Under the pieces are notes generated by a model that saw only the letters and a list, made by a program, of their open reading frames with translations, was not told the DNA's origin and searched no databases. From positions 1 to 64,000 of the forward strand of contig NZ_CVQP01000003.1 of NCBI RefSeq assembly GCF_001040705.1: a stretch of DNA of 64,000 nucleotides, written 5' to 3'. The DNA comes from Rhodococcus sp. RD6.2 (GTDB taxonomy: Bacteria; Actinomycetota; Actinomycetes; Mycobacteriales; Mycobacteriaceae). Shown here piece after piece: positions 1-8,893 of the stretch. The position numbers and the translations under genes are program-made. The first letter of the stretch is position 1. Every line of letters starts with the position of its first letter.

Positions 1-1
1 G

Positions 2-280
2 GTCGGGGCGATCACCCGCAAGCCGAAGTCCCGTAAGCGTGGTGGCGGCGGTGCGGGTGCCGCGTCGGGTGATGCGGTCACCGCGCCGATGCAGGGCACC
101 GTCGTCAAGGTTGCTGTCGAGGAGGGTCAGGAGGTCGCCGAGGGTGATCTGATCGTGGTCCTCGAGGCGATGAAGATGGAGAACCCGGTGACCGCGCACA
201 AGGCGGGTGTCGTGACGGGGTTGGCTGTCGAGCCGGGTGCCGCGATCACGCAGGGCACCGTCCTCGCCGAACTGAAGTAG
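2..280 (+). CDS. accA3: acetyl/propionyl-CoA carboxylase alpha subunit, C-terminal end (partial)
   Basis: The gene enters from the left edge and ends with TAG at 278-280. What remains is a basic, Gly/Ala-rich linker followed by a complete biotin carboxyl carrier domain. The biotin-acceptor motif EAMKM is visible, with the modified lysine at codon 173-175, and the half-domain repeats typical of a biotinyl fold surround it. In the family the missing upstream part is biotin carboxylase, and the subunit supplies carboxybiotin to acyl-CoA carboxylases that make malonyl- or methylmalonyl-CoA for fatty and mycolic acids. The accA3 assignment rests on neighbour order (lat, lrpA and pcd follow, as in mycobacteria). 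The paralogue cannot be told from this fragment alone. Confidence 0.85.
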   Translation, partial: VGAITRKPKSRKRGGGGAGAASGDAVTAPMQGTVVKVAVEEGQEVAEGDLIVVLEAMKMENPVTAHKAGVVTGLAVEPGAAITQGTVLAELK

Positions 281-289
281 GCCCTCCGG

Positions 290-337
290 GCACGTGCGCG
301 AGTTCGGTAGCTCCGGTTACCGGACTCGCGCACGTGC
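290..337. terminator. long hairpin, likely terminator, repeat family A copy 1
   Basis: A 20-base arm (290-309) pairs with 318-337 with a single G-T wobble around an 8-base loop. It starts 9 bases after the carboxylase stop and ends 21 bases before the next start. There is no T-tract, so termination is inferred from position and stem strength. The outer arm (GCACGTGCGC), the inner CGGTA/TACCG and the CCGG-containing loop are shared with the hairpin at 19888-19937. Confidence 0.6.
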
Positions 338-358
338 GCCAGGCACCTGAGGAATCTC

Positions 359-700
359 ATGGAACCGATCGAAATCAACGCCGGATCCTGGTATCTGCGT
401 GCGTTGCGGTCCGACGAACGCGTCGACGACCGGCCCGCGCTTGCCGACTGCGGCATCACCGATCCCGAGCACGTTGCGACGCGCGCCGCGCAGTGGGCGT
501 CCGACGAGCACTACTCGTGGGCGGTGTGCGAGCCGACCACCGGCGAACTGCTCGCCGAGGTCGGCCTGACCCTGCACGGCGACGCCGCGTCCCTGACCGG
601 GCGGGCGCGCCCCGGCCACGACGACGCACTCGACGCCGCCGTGGAATCGGTGCAGCGCTTCGGTGCGGCGGGACTCGGGCTGACGATCAGTCGCGGCTGA
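359..700 (+). CDS. short GNAT-like protein, possibly truncated
   Basis: The 113-residue product begins like the N-terminal half of a GNAT acetyltransferase: a strand with LRALRSDER, a helix, then two strands ending GELLAEVGLTL. It lacks a recognisable acetyl-CoA pyrophosphate loop and is about two thirds of the usual GNAT length. It may be a degenerate or reduced acetyltransferase, and activity is doubtful. The ATG at 359 directly follows the hairpin. The 3' end overlaps the convergent phosphatase gene by 14 bases. Coding is favoured because frame and composition fit, but no function can be assigned. Confidence 0.5.
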   Translation: MEPIEINAGSWYLRALRSDERVDDRPALADCGITDPEHVATRAAQWASDEHYSWAVCEPTTGELLAEVGLTLHGDAASLTGRARPGHDDALDAAVESVQRFGAAGLGLTISRG

Positions 701-1529
701 GCAGACGCTCCCGCAGCGCGTTCACGTCCTCTGCTTCGAGTCCGAGTCCCCGTGTGAAGTAGCTCTCGATGTCGCCGAACGTCGTGCTCATCTCGTCGAT
801 CGCCGTCTCCAGGTACTCCCGGCGCACACCGAGAATCGGCAGCAGGATGTCCGGGTTTCCGCCCGCGTTGCGGAAACGGTCGAACACCGGCGAGAGCGCA
901 GGCAGCAGATGCTCGTTGGTGAGCAGGTATTCGGTGAAGACCGTTTCCTCGTCGACTCCGAGGAGCAGCAGCAGCGCGGCGACGCCCCAGCCGGTGCGGT
1001 CCTTGCCCGTGGTGCAGTGGATCAGTGCGGGCGCATCGGTCCCGCGGGCGAGGTCGGTGTAGAGGGACCGGTAGGCCGTGACCGCGGACGGCAGCGACAC
1101 GAACTCGCGGTAACTGCTCAGCAGGTGCTCGCTGGCCTCCGAGCCGCCGAGCGCCTCCTCTGCGAGCTTCGGGTCCTCGAGGAGCTTGAGCATCATCGCG
1201 GGCGCCGCCGACGGATCACGGTCCGCGAGGACGTCGAGGGGCACCTCCTTCGCGCCGGTCGGGACGCGGTCGGGCCGCACCTCCCGTTCCGCAACAGTGC
1301 GCAGGTCGAACACCGTGGCGATGCCGAGATCGTCGAGTGCGACCGCGTCGGTGTCGGTGACGGCACCGAGGTCGGTTGACCGGTAGAGCACTCCCCGGCG
1401 CACCGTCGCTCCGGCACCGGCGGGGTAGCCGCCTGCGTCGCGCAGGTTGGGCACGGACGAGACGGGGATGAGGGAGCCGAGTGGCCGCATGATGCTCATG
1501 CCTGCACGGTAATCCACGTGATCCGTCAC
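687..1529 (-). CDS. tyrosine/serine protein phosphatase, PtpB-like
   Basis: This 280-residue protein carries the CX5R phosphatase loop HCTTGKDRTG, with nucleophile Cys172 and Arg178, and an N-terminal NLRDAGG (28-34) typical of the PtpB/LipA branch of bacterial dual-specificity phosphatases. These enzymes dephosphorylate phosphotyrosine, phosphoserine or phosphoinositides, and the Lys after the loop Gly is typical of the lipid-active members. The GTG start at 1529 overlaps the stop of the upstream small membrane protein as GTGA, suggesting translational coupling. An ATG at 1499 is an alternative start that would remove ten residues. No signal peptide is evident, although the family is secreted in some mycobacteria. 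Confidence 0.85.
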   Translation of the reverse strand: MTDHVDYRAGMSIMRPLGSLIPVSSVPNLRDAGGYPAGAGATVRRGVLYRSTDLGAVTDTDAVALDDLGIATVFDLRTVAEREVRPDRVPTGAKEVPLDVLADRDPSAAPAMMLKLLEDPKLAEEALGGSEASEHLLSSYREFVSLPSAVTAYRSLYTDLARGTDAPALIHCTTGKDRTGWGVAALLLLLGVDEETVFTEYLLTNEHLLPALSPVFDRFRNAGGNPDILLPILGVRREYLETAIDEMSTTFGDIESYFTRGLGLEAEDVNALRERLLSRD

Positions 1530-1708
1530 TGGCCCGTCGGCGTCGCGACAATGCCCTCACCCGGGCCGCATGCTGCCGGACCTGCGGCGTCACCTACGGC
1601 CACGCCGATCGTCATGCCGAGCACCAGCGCTGAGGCAACGCAGATCATCCAGGTGGCCCGGGTCAGGTCGCGGTCGGCATGCGCGGGTGGTTCGAACGGG
1701 TGGGTCAC
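1526..1708 (-). CDS. small single-pass membrane protein, unknown function
   Basis: The 60-residue product starts at GTG 1708. It has a charged N-terminus (HPFEPPAHADRD), one hydrophobic helix at about residues 20-42, and a short Gly/Pro tail with one cysteine. It is the first gene of a two-gene unit: its TGA lies inside the GTGA overlap with the phosphatase start. That coupling suggests it may anchor or regulate the phosphatase, but this is inference. No family was recognised. Confidence 0.5.
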   Translation of the reverse strand: MTHPFEPPAHADRDLTRATWMICVASALVLGMTIGVAVGDAAGPAACGPGEGIVATPTGQ

Positions 1709-1858
1709 GTGGTGGTCCTTCGGAGCGTTCGGGGCGGTGTCCGCGATCGGACGTTGTCGATCAACGCCGCGCGCGGGATCCGCCGCTCCACTTCCGGAGC
1801 CGCTCAGAATGACAGGGGGGTACGACAGGTTCGGATTTCGCCCGTCGACCTGGGTCGA

Positions 1859-3190
1859 TCAGTCGAGTACCCGGTCGAGTGCGGCAACGGCGTCGGACAG
1901 TTCGGTCGTCGTGACCGTCAGCGGTGGCCGGAACCGGACTCCCCGCTCACCCGTGCCGAGCAGGAGCACGTGTTCGCGCTCGCGCAGTGCGGCGACCGCC
2001 GCGTCCCGTCGGGTCGCGGTGTCGAGGGTGACCGCGCACATGAGTCCGCGTCCCCGCGCGTCGGTCACGACTCCGGGACGGCGCGCGGCGAGTGCGCGCA
2101 ACTCGGTGAGCAGGTGCGAGCCGAGCAGTCGTGCCCGGTCGATCAGCCGGTCCCGCTCCACGACTTCGAGAACACGTCTGGCCCTGACCATGTCGGTGAG
2201 GTTGCCGCCCCAGGTGGAGTTGATTCGGGAGCTCACGCGGAAGACGTTGTGCGGCTCCTCGTCGACGCGTCCGCCGGCCATGATCCCGCACACCTGGGTC
2301 TTCTTCCCGAACGCGACGATGTCCGGTTCGAGGCCGAGTTGCCGGTACGCCCAGGCGGTTCCGGTGAGCCCGACCCCGGTCTGCACTTCGTCGAGGACGA
2401 ACAGGGCATCGCGTTCGGTGCAGAGCCGGGCCATCGACTGCAGGAACTCCGGACGCAGGTGCCGGTCGCCGCCCTCGCCCTGGATCGGCTCGGCGACGAA
2501 ACAGGCGATGTCGTGGGGATGGTCGGCGAAGGCCCGGCGCGCCTGACTCAGGGCGAGTTCCTCGGCGGCGGCGATGTCGACGCCGGTTTCGACTGCGGGA
2601 GCGTCGATCCGCGGCCAGTCGAATCGCGGGAACCGGGCGACCTTGATCGGGTCGGTGTTGGTCAGGGAGAGGGTGTAACCGCTGCGACCATGGAAGGCGT
2701 GCCGCAGGTGCAGGACCTTGGTGCCGAGCGCGGCGTCGCGGCCGGCGGCCTCGTTGCGGCGACTCTTCCAGTCGAACGCGACCTTGAGCGCGTTCTCGAC
2801 GGCGAGTGCGCCACCGTCGACGAGGAACAGGTGCGGCAGTCGGGGGTCGCCGAGGACCCGTTCGAAGGTGTCGACGAACCGTGCCATCTCGGTGGTGTAG
2901 ACGTCGGAGTTGCTGGGTTTGTTGACGGCCGCCTCGGCGAGCTCGAGCAGGAACGCGGGATCGTCCGCGAGGTCGGGATGGTTCATCCCGAGCGCGGAGG
3001 AGGCGAAGAACCCGAACATGTCGAGGTATTCGGTGCCGTCGCGTTCGTCGACGAGGGTGCGACCCCGGGAGCGTTTCAGGTCGAGGACGAGATCGAATCC
3101 GTCGACCAGGAGGTGCTCGCCGAGCACGCGGAGAACATCGCCGGGCCCGATACGCCCGGGGCCGGGTCGGTGATCGATGGCGCCGCTCAT
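1859..3190 (-). CDS. lat: L-lysine 6-aminotransferase
   Basis: This 443-residue class III PLP aminotransferase transfers the epsilon-amino group of lysine to 2-oxoglutarate, giving aminoadipate semialdehyde. The PLP-binding DEVQ lies at 267-270 and the Schiff-base lysine is in FGKKTQ (Lys296 or 297). The N-terminal FGFFASSALGMNHP segment is characteristic of the LAT subfamily rather than GABA or ornithine aminotransferases. The Lrp-type regulator lies 64 bases upstream on the same strand, and a semialdehyde dehydrogenase is divergent, so the three probably form a lysine-to-aminoadipate route. The ATG at 3190 sits six bases after a TAGCCT hexamer, indicating its own leaderless promoter. Confidence 0.92.
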   Translation of the reverse strand: MSGAIDHRPGPGRIGPGDVLRVLGEHLLVDGFDLVLDLKRSRGRTLVDERDGTEYLDMFGFFASSALGMNHPDLADDPAFLLELAEAAVNKPSNSDVYTTEMARFVDTFERVLGDPRLPHLFLVDGGALAVENALKVAFDWKSRRNEAAGRDAALGTKVLHLRHAFHGRSGYTLSLTNTDPIKVARFPRFDWPRIDAPAVETGVDIAAAEELALSQARRAFADHPHDIACFVAEPIQGEGGDRHLRPEFLQSMARLCTERDALFVLDEVQTGVGLTGTAWAYRQLGLEPDIVAFGKKTQVCGIMAGGRVDEEPHNVFRVSSRINSTWGGNLTDMVRARRVLEVVERDRLIDRARLLGSHLLTELRALAARRPGVVTDARGRGLMCAVTLDTATRRDAAVAALREREHVLLLGTGERGVRFRPPLTVTTTELSDAVAALDRVLD

Positions 3191-3196
3191 ACCGTC

Positions 3197-3202
3197 AGGC
3201 TA
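3197..3202 (-). promoter_or_regulatory. -10 hexamer of lat (leaderless)
   Basis: TAGCCT on the minus strand ends six bases before the lat ATG, so transcription would begin at the start codon. The 64-base spacer it sits in is noticeably AT-richer than the surroundings. Confidence 0.6.
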
Positions 3203-3254
3203 TGCGCAAAACTTACGGAAATGCACTGGCCTGATGTAACAATTCCGGTTCAGG

Positions 3255-3695
3255 CTACGTCTGATCGTAAAATGTTTGCAGAATGATGGTGCTGCGGGTT
3301 CGGACGTTCGCGGCGGTCCGAATTCGCTGCAACAGGTGCTCGAGGGCCCGGGGAGACGCCACCCGCACCAGCAACACGTAGCTGTCCTCACCGGCAACAG
3401 AGTGACACGCACGGACCTCGGGAATGTCCGCCAGCCGCGCGGGGGCGTCGTCCGGGCCCGACGGATCGAAAGGAGTGATCGCCACGAACGCCGACAGTTC
3501 GTCGCCGAGCGCGGCGGGGTCGACGCGGGCACCGTACCCGCGGATCACTCCCCTGGACTCGAGGCGCCGCACCCGCGTCTGGACCGCGGACACCGACAAC
3601 CCCGCCTTCTGCGCGAGCGCGGACAGCGTGGCGCGGCCGTCGTCGACCAGTTCGTGCACGAGCAGTGTGTCGATCTCGTCCAATGGCTCCGACAT
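3255..3695 (-). CDS. lrpA: Lrp/AsnC family regulator
   Basis: A 146-residue protein with an N-terminal winged helix-turn-helix (about residues 5-60, DEIDTLLVHEL...LSVSAVQTRVRRLESRGVI) and a C-terminal RAM/AsnC effector domain (about 65-140) that in this family binds amino acids and builds octamers. Its position between lat and the divergent dehydrogenase suggests it controls the lysine catabolic genes, as the LrpA/lat pair does in mycobacteria. The ATG at 3695 follows a TAGCCT hexamer by six bases and has no useful Shine-Dalgarno. Confidence 0.9.
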   Translation of the reverse strand: MSEPLDEIDTLLVHELVDDGRATLSALAQKAGLSVSAVQTRVRRLESRGVIRGYGARVDPAALGDELSAFVAITPFDPSGPDDAPARLADIPEVRACHSVAGEDSYVLLVRVASPRALEHLLQRIRTAANVRTRSTIILQTFYDQT

Positions 3696-3701
3696 GGGGG
3701 C

Positions 3702-3707
3702 AGGCTA
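3702..3707 (-). promoter_or_regulatory. -10 hexamer of lrpA (leaderless)
   Basis: TAGCCT on the minus strand with exactly six bases (GCCCCC) before the ATG. It is the same hexamer and spacing as for lat. Confidence 0.6.
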
Positions 3708-3766
3708 GCCCAGTACGTACTCGAACCCGACACGTTCCGAACCGTGAGACCGACGGAGGCACCGCG

Positions 3767-5275
3767 ATGACCGAGACCGTACCCCGCGACCTGTGCAGCC
3801 GCGCCGCCGACGCCCTGCGCGCGTGCGGCGTCACCGTCCCGTCCGGCGACGACCTGCCCGCGCTCTCACCGGTGGACGGCACCGTGCTGTTCACGTTGCG
3901 CGAGAGCACACCGGACGACGTGTCGGCGGCGATCGAGCATGCGCAGCAGGCGTTCTCGCAGTGGCGGGTCGTGCCCGCGCCCGCTCGTGGGGCACTGGTG
4001 CGTCGCCTCGGCGAACTGCTCACCGAGCACAAGCACGCGCTCGCCGACCTCGTCACGATCGAGGCCGGGAAGATTCCGTCCGAGGCCCTCGGCGAAGTGC
4101 AGGAGATGATCGACGTCTGCGAGTTCGCGGTCGGGTTGTCGCGGCAGCTCTACGGCCGGACCATGCCGTCCGAGCGTCCCGGCCACCGGCTGATGGAGAC
4201 CTGGCATCCGCTCGGGGTCGTCGGGGTGATCTCCGCGTTCAACTTTCCCGTCGCGGTCTGGGCGTGGAACACCGCAATCGCCCTGGTGTGCGGCGATCCC
4301 GTGGTGTGGAAGCCGTCCGAGCTGACTCCGTTGACGGCCCTCGCGTGCGATGCGCTGCTGCAGCAGGCGGCGAAGGAAATCGGTGCACCGGACAGCCTTC
4401 ACTCCGTTCTGCTCGGGAGCGGACCGGTCGGTGAACAGCTCGTCGACGACCCGCGGGTCGCCCTGGTCAGCGCGACGGGGTCGGTGCGGATGGGTCGCGA
4501 GGTCGGACCCCGGGTGGCGGCCCGGTTCGGACGGTGCCTGCTGGAGTTGGGCGGCAACAACGCCGCGGTCGTCGCGCCGTCCGCGGACCTGGACCTAGCC
4601 GTCCGCGGGATCGTGTTCGCCGCCGCGGGCACCGCAGGGCAGCGCTGCACGACGCTGCGCCGGCTGATCGTGCACTCGTCGGTCGTGGACACCGTCGTCG
4701 ACCGGGTCGCGGACGCGTACCGACAGCTCCGGGTCGGTGATCCGTTCGAGGACGGCGTACTCGTCGGCCCGCTGATCCGCGAACGATCATGGGACGCAAT
4801 GGCGGCCGCGCTGGGTCGGGCACGCGACGCCGGGGGCACGGTGGTGTGCGGCGGCGAGCGGGTGGATCGCGACGGCGTCTACGCGTCACCCGCACTGGTG
4901 CGGATGCCCGAGCAGACCGCCGTCGTCCTGGAGGAAACGTTCGCACCGATCCTGTACGTGCTGACGTACGACAGGTTCGACGAGGCGATCGCGCTGCACA
5001 ACGCCGTCCCGCAGGGTCTGGCGTCCTCGATCTTCACCCTCGATCAGCGTGAGGCGGAACGCTTCCTCGCCGCCGACGGGTCGGACTGCGGCATCGCGAA
5101 CGTCAACATCGGCACGTCGGGCGCCGAGATCGGCGGCGCGTTCGGCGGTGAGAAGGAGACCGGCGGTGGCCGCGAGTCCGGTTCCGACTCGTGGAAGGCG
5201 TACATGCGCCGCGCGACCAACACCGTCAACTACTCCGACCAGCTCCCCCTCGCGCAGGGAGTGCACTTCGGGTAG
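3767..5275 (+). CDS. pcd: aldehyde dehydrogenase, aminoadipate-semialdehyde type
   Basis: The 502-residue NAD(P)-dependent aldehyde dehydrogenase has the general base in LLELGGNN (Glu260), nucleophile Cys294 in GQRCTT and the oxyanion asparagine in SAFNFPV (Asn159). Together with LAT it would oxidise the piperideine/aminoadipate semialdehyde formed from lysine to 2-aminoadipate. The C-terminal GTSGAEIGGAFGGEKETGGGRE is typical of the ALDH7 (antiquitin) branch, which fits that substrate. The ATG at 3767 was chosen because GGAGG lies about eight bases upstream; the longer open frame from 3665 would run through the divergent promoter. Substrate is inferred from context. Confidence 0.85.
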   Translation: MTETVPRDLCSRAADALRACGVTVPSGDDLPALSPVDGTVLFTLRESTPDDVSAAIEHAQQAFSQWRVVPAPARGALVRRLGELLTEHKHALADLVTIEAGKIPSEALGEVQEMIDVCEFAVGLSRQLYGRTMPSERPGHRLMETWHPLGVVGVISAFNFPVAVWAWNTAIALVCGDPVVWKPSELTPLTALACDALLQQAAKEIGAPDSLHSVLLGSGPVGEQLVDDPRVALVSATGSVRMGREVGPRVAARFGRCLLELGGNNAAVVAPSADLDLAVRGIVFAAAGTAGQRCTTLRRLIVHSSVVDTVVDRVADAYRQLRVGDPFEDGVLVGPLIRERSWDAMAAALGRARDAGGTVVCGGERVDRDGVYASPALVRMPEQTAVVLEETFAPILYVLTYDRFDEAIALHNAVPQGLASSIFTLDQREAERFLAADGSDCGIANVNIGTSGAEIGGAFGGEKETGGGRESGSDSWKAYMRRATNTVNYSDQLPLAQGVHFG

Positions 5276-5368
5276 GCGATGTCGGATTGCGGCGCGCGAC
5301 CGCGTCCCCCAGCATGAGAGCCGAGGCGCGAGTCGACGTGGCTCTGCCCGTTCTCGGTGAGGGGAACG

Positions 5369-6547
5369 ATGACGACCCACGATGCCGTGCGAACATGGCG
5401 ACGTCTCGCGGTCGGCGCGATCGCCGCCCTCGGCCTTCTGGTCGGCGGATGCACAGCCGCACCGAGTGACGACGCCGGGACCGCTCCATCGGCGACCCGA
5501 CCGGCCGCACCCGAGGGCGAGTTGCCCGCCGAGCTCCAGGACCGGCTACGGAACGCGGTCGAGCAGGTCATGACGGAGTACGACGTGCCCGGCGCTGCCG
5601 CGGGCGTCTGGGTTCCCGGGCAGGGCTCGTGGACGACCGCGGTCGGCCTCGCCGACGTCGACGGCAACGTCCCCGTCACCACCGACATGACCTGGCCCAT
5701 CCGGAGCGTCACCAAGTCGTACACCGTCACCCTCGTTCTCCAGCTGGCCGACGAGGGCAAGCTGAGTCTCGACGACACCATCGACCGGTACGTCGACGGG
5801 ATCACTGACGGCGACGAGATCACCCTCCTCGAGCTCGCGAACATGTCGAGCGGCAACGCCGACTACGTGGGGCAGGCCTTCATCGACGACTTCAGCGCGG
5901 ACCCGACGAAGATCTACACCCTCGCCGAACTGAACAGCTTCGTGATCGACCAGCCGGCGCAGTTCGCCCCCGGCAGCGACTACGAGTACACGAACGCCAA
6001 CACGAACCTCCTCGGCGCCGTCATCGAGAAGGTCACCGGTCAGTCCTACGCCGAGGCGCTCGACGAGCGCATCCTCGGGCCGCTCGGACAGTCCGGCACC
6101 GCCTATCTGACCGACGTCGACGACTGGGCAGCACCCCATCCCGTCGGCTACATCGTGACCGACGGGATCCCGGAGGGCCAGGACGAGAACCCCTCGATCC
6201 TCGGTGCCGCGGGAGCGCTGTTCTCGACCCTCGACGACGGCCGGGTCTGGGCGCAGACGCTCGGCACCGGTGCGCTGCTGAAGCCCGAGACGCAGGAGCT
6301 GCGTCAGGTCGGCCACCCGATCCCCCGACCGCCGTACGACCTGTACGCGGTCGGCATGGGCGAGACCGGCGGCTGGTGGGGCCACAACGGCGAGGGCATC
6401 GGGTTCACCGCCGCGACGTTCCACGACCCCGACACGGGCGCGAGCATCGTCGTGTACATGAACGAGTCGAACGTTCCCGACGCACATCCAGCCGACGCGA
6501 CCTTCCGCGCCCTGGCCGAGGTCCTCGCGAACGAGACAGGTCGGTGA
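5369..6547 (+). CDS. serine beta-lactamase/DD-peptidase-like lipoprotein
   Basis: A 392-residue protein with a lipoprotein signal peptide (lipobox LVGGC, Cys28). It is followed by a class C beta-lactamase/DD-carboxypeptidase fold with SVTK (Ser113, Lys116), YTN (207-209) and a C-terminal HNGEG in the position of the KTG/HxG triad. It probably hydrolyses a D-amino-acid peptide or ester outside the membrane; the substrate is not predictable. A paralogue with the same architecture is at 57269-58639. The ATG at 5369 is preferred over GTG 5357 because GAGGGGA then forms the ribosome-binding site. Confidence 0.85.
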   Translation: MTTHDAVRTWRRLAVGAIAALGLLVGGCTAAPSDDAGTAPSATRPAAPEGELPAELQDRLRNAVEQVMTEYDVPGAAAGVWVPGQGSWTTAVGLADVDGNVPVTTDMTWPIRSVTKSYTVTLVLQLADEGKLSLDDTIDRYVDGITDGDEITLLELANMSSGNADYVGQAFIDDFSADPTKIYTLAELNSFVIDQPAQFAPGSDYEYTNANTNLLGAVIEKVTGQSYAEALDERILGPLGQSGTAYLTDVDDWAAPHPVGYIVTDGIPEGQDENPSILGAAGALFSTLDDGRVWAQTLGTGALLKPETQELRQVGHPIPRPPYDLYAVGMGETGGWWGHNGEGIGFTAATFHDPDTGASIVVYMNESNVPDAHPADATFRALAEVLANETGR

Positions 6548-6596
6548 CACTGCGCCGAGCGACGGACCTACCGACGCCCGCGGCCACCCACACCGG

Positions 6597-7433
6597 TCAC
6601 AGCCGGCGGACACGCTCGTCGTAGTCCGCCCGCGCCGCCGAGTCGACGGAGGTCACGGCCCGGTCGCCGCCGACGACCCGCCGCACGAGCCGGATCAGCG
6701 TCTCCGGTGCCGCGGCGAGCCCGAGGTCGAGGGCGGCCAGGTAGCCGGGCACGGGCGTCTCGGCTCGCCGGGTGCGGCAGGTCCGGACGACGGCGGCCGC
6801 GATGTCCTCGGGGTCGACCGTGGGCAGCCCCTTGCCGAGCGGCAGGCCCGACGTCAGCGTGGTGCGCACCGCGCTGGGCAGCACCGTCGACACGCTCACC
6901 CCGTGCTCGGCGAACTCCAGGCGCGCCGCCGCCGACAGCCCGACGGCCGCGAACTTGCTGGCGTTGTAGACGGCCAGCCCGGGGATCGCGATCTTCCCGG
7001 CGAGGGACGCGACGTTGATGATGTGCCCGCGACCCCGCTCGATCATCGCCGGCGCCACCGCCCGCATGCCATGGATCAGGCCCCACACGTTCACGTCGAG
7101 GGTTGCCTCGCCGATCTCGTCCGGTTCGTCGAGGAACGGCGCCACCGGCATCACACCCGCATTGCCGACCAGGACGTCGATCGGCCCGAGGTCCGCGACG
7201 ACCGCGGCGACACACGCGTCCCACGACGCCCGGGAACGCACGTCGAGGGTGTACGCCCGCGCCGCCGAACCGATCTCGGCCGCCGCGGCGTCCGCTGCGG
7301 CGCGGTCCAGGTCGGCCACCGCGACGCGCGCACCGCCGGCCGCCAGCGCCTGCGCGGTGGCCCGGCCGATGCCGCGTCCCGCGCCCGTGACGAGGACGAC
7401 CGCGCCGCCGAGGGAGATCTCCGGGTACTTCAT
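6597..7433 (-). CDS. short-chain dehydrogenase/reductase
   Basis: A 278-residue SDR with the cofactor motif TGAGRGIG (16-23), NAG (NVxNAG-type) and the catalytic YNASK. It is the last gene of a three-gene operon; its ATG overlaps the monooxygenase stop as ATGA. In the operon it would interconvert a secondary alcohol and the ketone used by the monooxygenase, which is inference from gene order. The longer open frame reaching 8759 is a shadow of the monooxygenase and was cut at the ATG. Confidence 0.87.
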   Translation of the reverse strand: MKYPEISLGGAVVLVTGAGRGIGRATAQALAAGGARVAVADLDRAAADAAAAEIGSAARAYTLDVRSRASWDACVAAVVADLGPIDVLVGNAGVMPVAPFLDEPDEIGEATLDVNVWGLIHGMRAVAPAMIERGRGHIINVASLAGKIAIPGLAVYNASKFAAVGLSAAARLEFAEHGVSVSTVLPSAVRTTLTSGLPLGKGLPTVDPEDIAAAVVRTCRTRRAETPVPGYLAALDLGLAAAPETLIRLVRRVVGGDRAVTSVDSAARADYDERVRRL

Positions 7434-8893
7434 CGTGTCGACACCTCGTATGCTCGTTGATCGAATTCGTTCAGTCGCTGCACCATTCGGCCCGTCGACC
7501 ACGGCCAGTTGAAGCTGTTGCGACCGTTGACGTCGAGGAAGTAGCTCTGGCAGCCGCCCGCGTTGTAGACGGTCGTCGCCAGCGCCTGCTGCACGTCGGC
7601 GTTGAAGGCGGCCTGCACGTCGGCGCGGGTCTCCATCCGTGTCCACCCTCCGGTGCGGGCCGCGCTGATCGCCGACGCCAGGTACTCCAACTGCGCTTCG
7701 AGGATGGTGAATGCCGAGGTGTGTCCGGTACCGAGCGCGGGACCGAGCAGGACGAAGGCGTTGGGGAATCCCGCGACCGTGGTCCCGAGGTAGGCCTGTG
7801 GACTGCCCTTCCAGTGATCGTCGAGGCTGCGGCCGGCACCGTCGAAGACCTTGCTGCCGATGGGCATGTCGAGGATGTGGAAGCCGGTGCCGAAGATGAT
7901 GACGTCGACCTCGCGTTCGGCGCCGTCGGTTCCGATGACGGTGTTGCCGCGCACGGAGGCGACGGCGTTCGCGTGCACCTCGACGTTCGGCCGCGTCAGC
8001 GCCGGGTAGTAGGTGTTGGACAGCAGCAGCCGCTTGCAGCCGAGGGTGTAGTCCGGTGTGAGTGCCTGTCGCAGTTCGGGATCGGGGACCTGCGCTCGGA
8101 GTTGGGCTCGGCCGATCTGCTGCACGATCCGCAGGATCCACGGGTTGCGGAAGCCGACGCCGAGCGCCTCCATGATGGTGTACTCGATCGACCGCAAGGC
8201 CCGCTGCGCACCGGGAACGCGCCGCATGACCCACCGTTCGACCTTCGGAACGTAGTGGTCGGGCTTGGGCAGCACCCACTGGGCAGTGCGCTGGTACAGG
8301 TGCAGTTGCTCGACGTCGGGCACGATCGCGGGCACGAACTGCACTGCGGACGCACCGGTTCCGACCACCGCGACCCGCTTCCCGGTCAGGTCGAGGTCGT
8401 GGTTCCACCGGGACGAGTGGAAGGCCTCGCCGTCGAAGGTGTCGAGTCCCGGGATGTCGGGCACCAGCGGTTCGCTCCACGGCCCGGCGGCCGCGATCAC
8501 CGAACCCGCGGTGAGGGTTCCGCGGTTCGTGTCGACCACCCACCGGTGGCGGGTCTCGTCCCATTGCGCACGGGTCATCTCGGTGCCGAAGCGGACGTGC
8601 TCTCCGACGCCGTGTTCGGCGGCAATCCTGTCGACGTAGTCGAGGATCTCCCCTTGCCCGGCGAACAGCCTGGTCCACTCCGGATTGGGGGCGAACGAGT
8701 ACGAGTAGAGCCCGGACGGGACGTCGCACGCACATCCGGGGTAACTGTTGTCGCGCCACGTGCCGCCGAGTGCGTCGCCCTTCTCGAGGACGACGAAGTC
8801 GGTGATGCCCATGCGTCGCAGGGTGATCGCCGCACCGATGCCGGAGATTCCGGCTCCGATGATGGCGAACTCGACGTGTTCCGGCTGGGTCAT
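7430..8893 (-). CDS. Baeyer-Villiger flavin monooxygenase
   Basis: The 487-residue class B flavoprotein monooxygenase has an N-terminal FAD Rossmann motif GAGISG (13-18), the Baeyer-Villiger fingerprint FxGxxxHxxxW intact at 153-163, and a second Rossmann motif GTGASA (178-183) for NADPH. Such enzymes insert one oxygen next to a carbonyl to make an ester or lactone. The gene overlaps both neighbours by four bases (ATGA), so patatin, monooxygenase and SDR are translated as one unit. Substrate unknown; cyclic or long-chain ketones are typical of related enzymes in these bacteria. Confidence 0.88.
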   Translation of the reverse strand: MTQPEHVEFAIIGAGISGIGAAITLRRMGITDFVVLEKGDALGGTWRDNSYPGCACDVPSGLYSYSFAPNPEWTRLFAGQGEILDYVDRIAAEHGVGEHVRFGTEMTRAQWDETRHRWVVDTNRGTLTAGSVIAAAGPWSEPLVPDIPGLDTFDGEAFHSSRWNHDLDLTGKRVAVVGTGASAVQFVPAIVPDVEQLHLYQRTAQWVLPKPDHYVPKVERWVMRRVPGAQRALRSIEYTIMEALGVGFRNPWILRIVQQIGRAQLRAQVPDPELRQALTPDYTLGCKRLLLSNTYYPALTRPNVEVHANAVASVRGNTVIGTDGAEREVDVIIFGTGFHILDMPIGSKVFDGAGRSLDDHWKGSPQAYLGTTVAGFPNAFVLLGPALGTGHTSAFTILEAQLEYLASAISAARTGGWTRMETRADVQAAFNADVQQALATTVYNAGGCQSYFLDVNGRNSFNWPWSTGRMVQRLNEFDQRAYEVSTR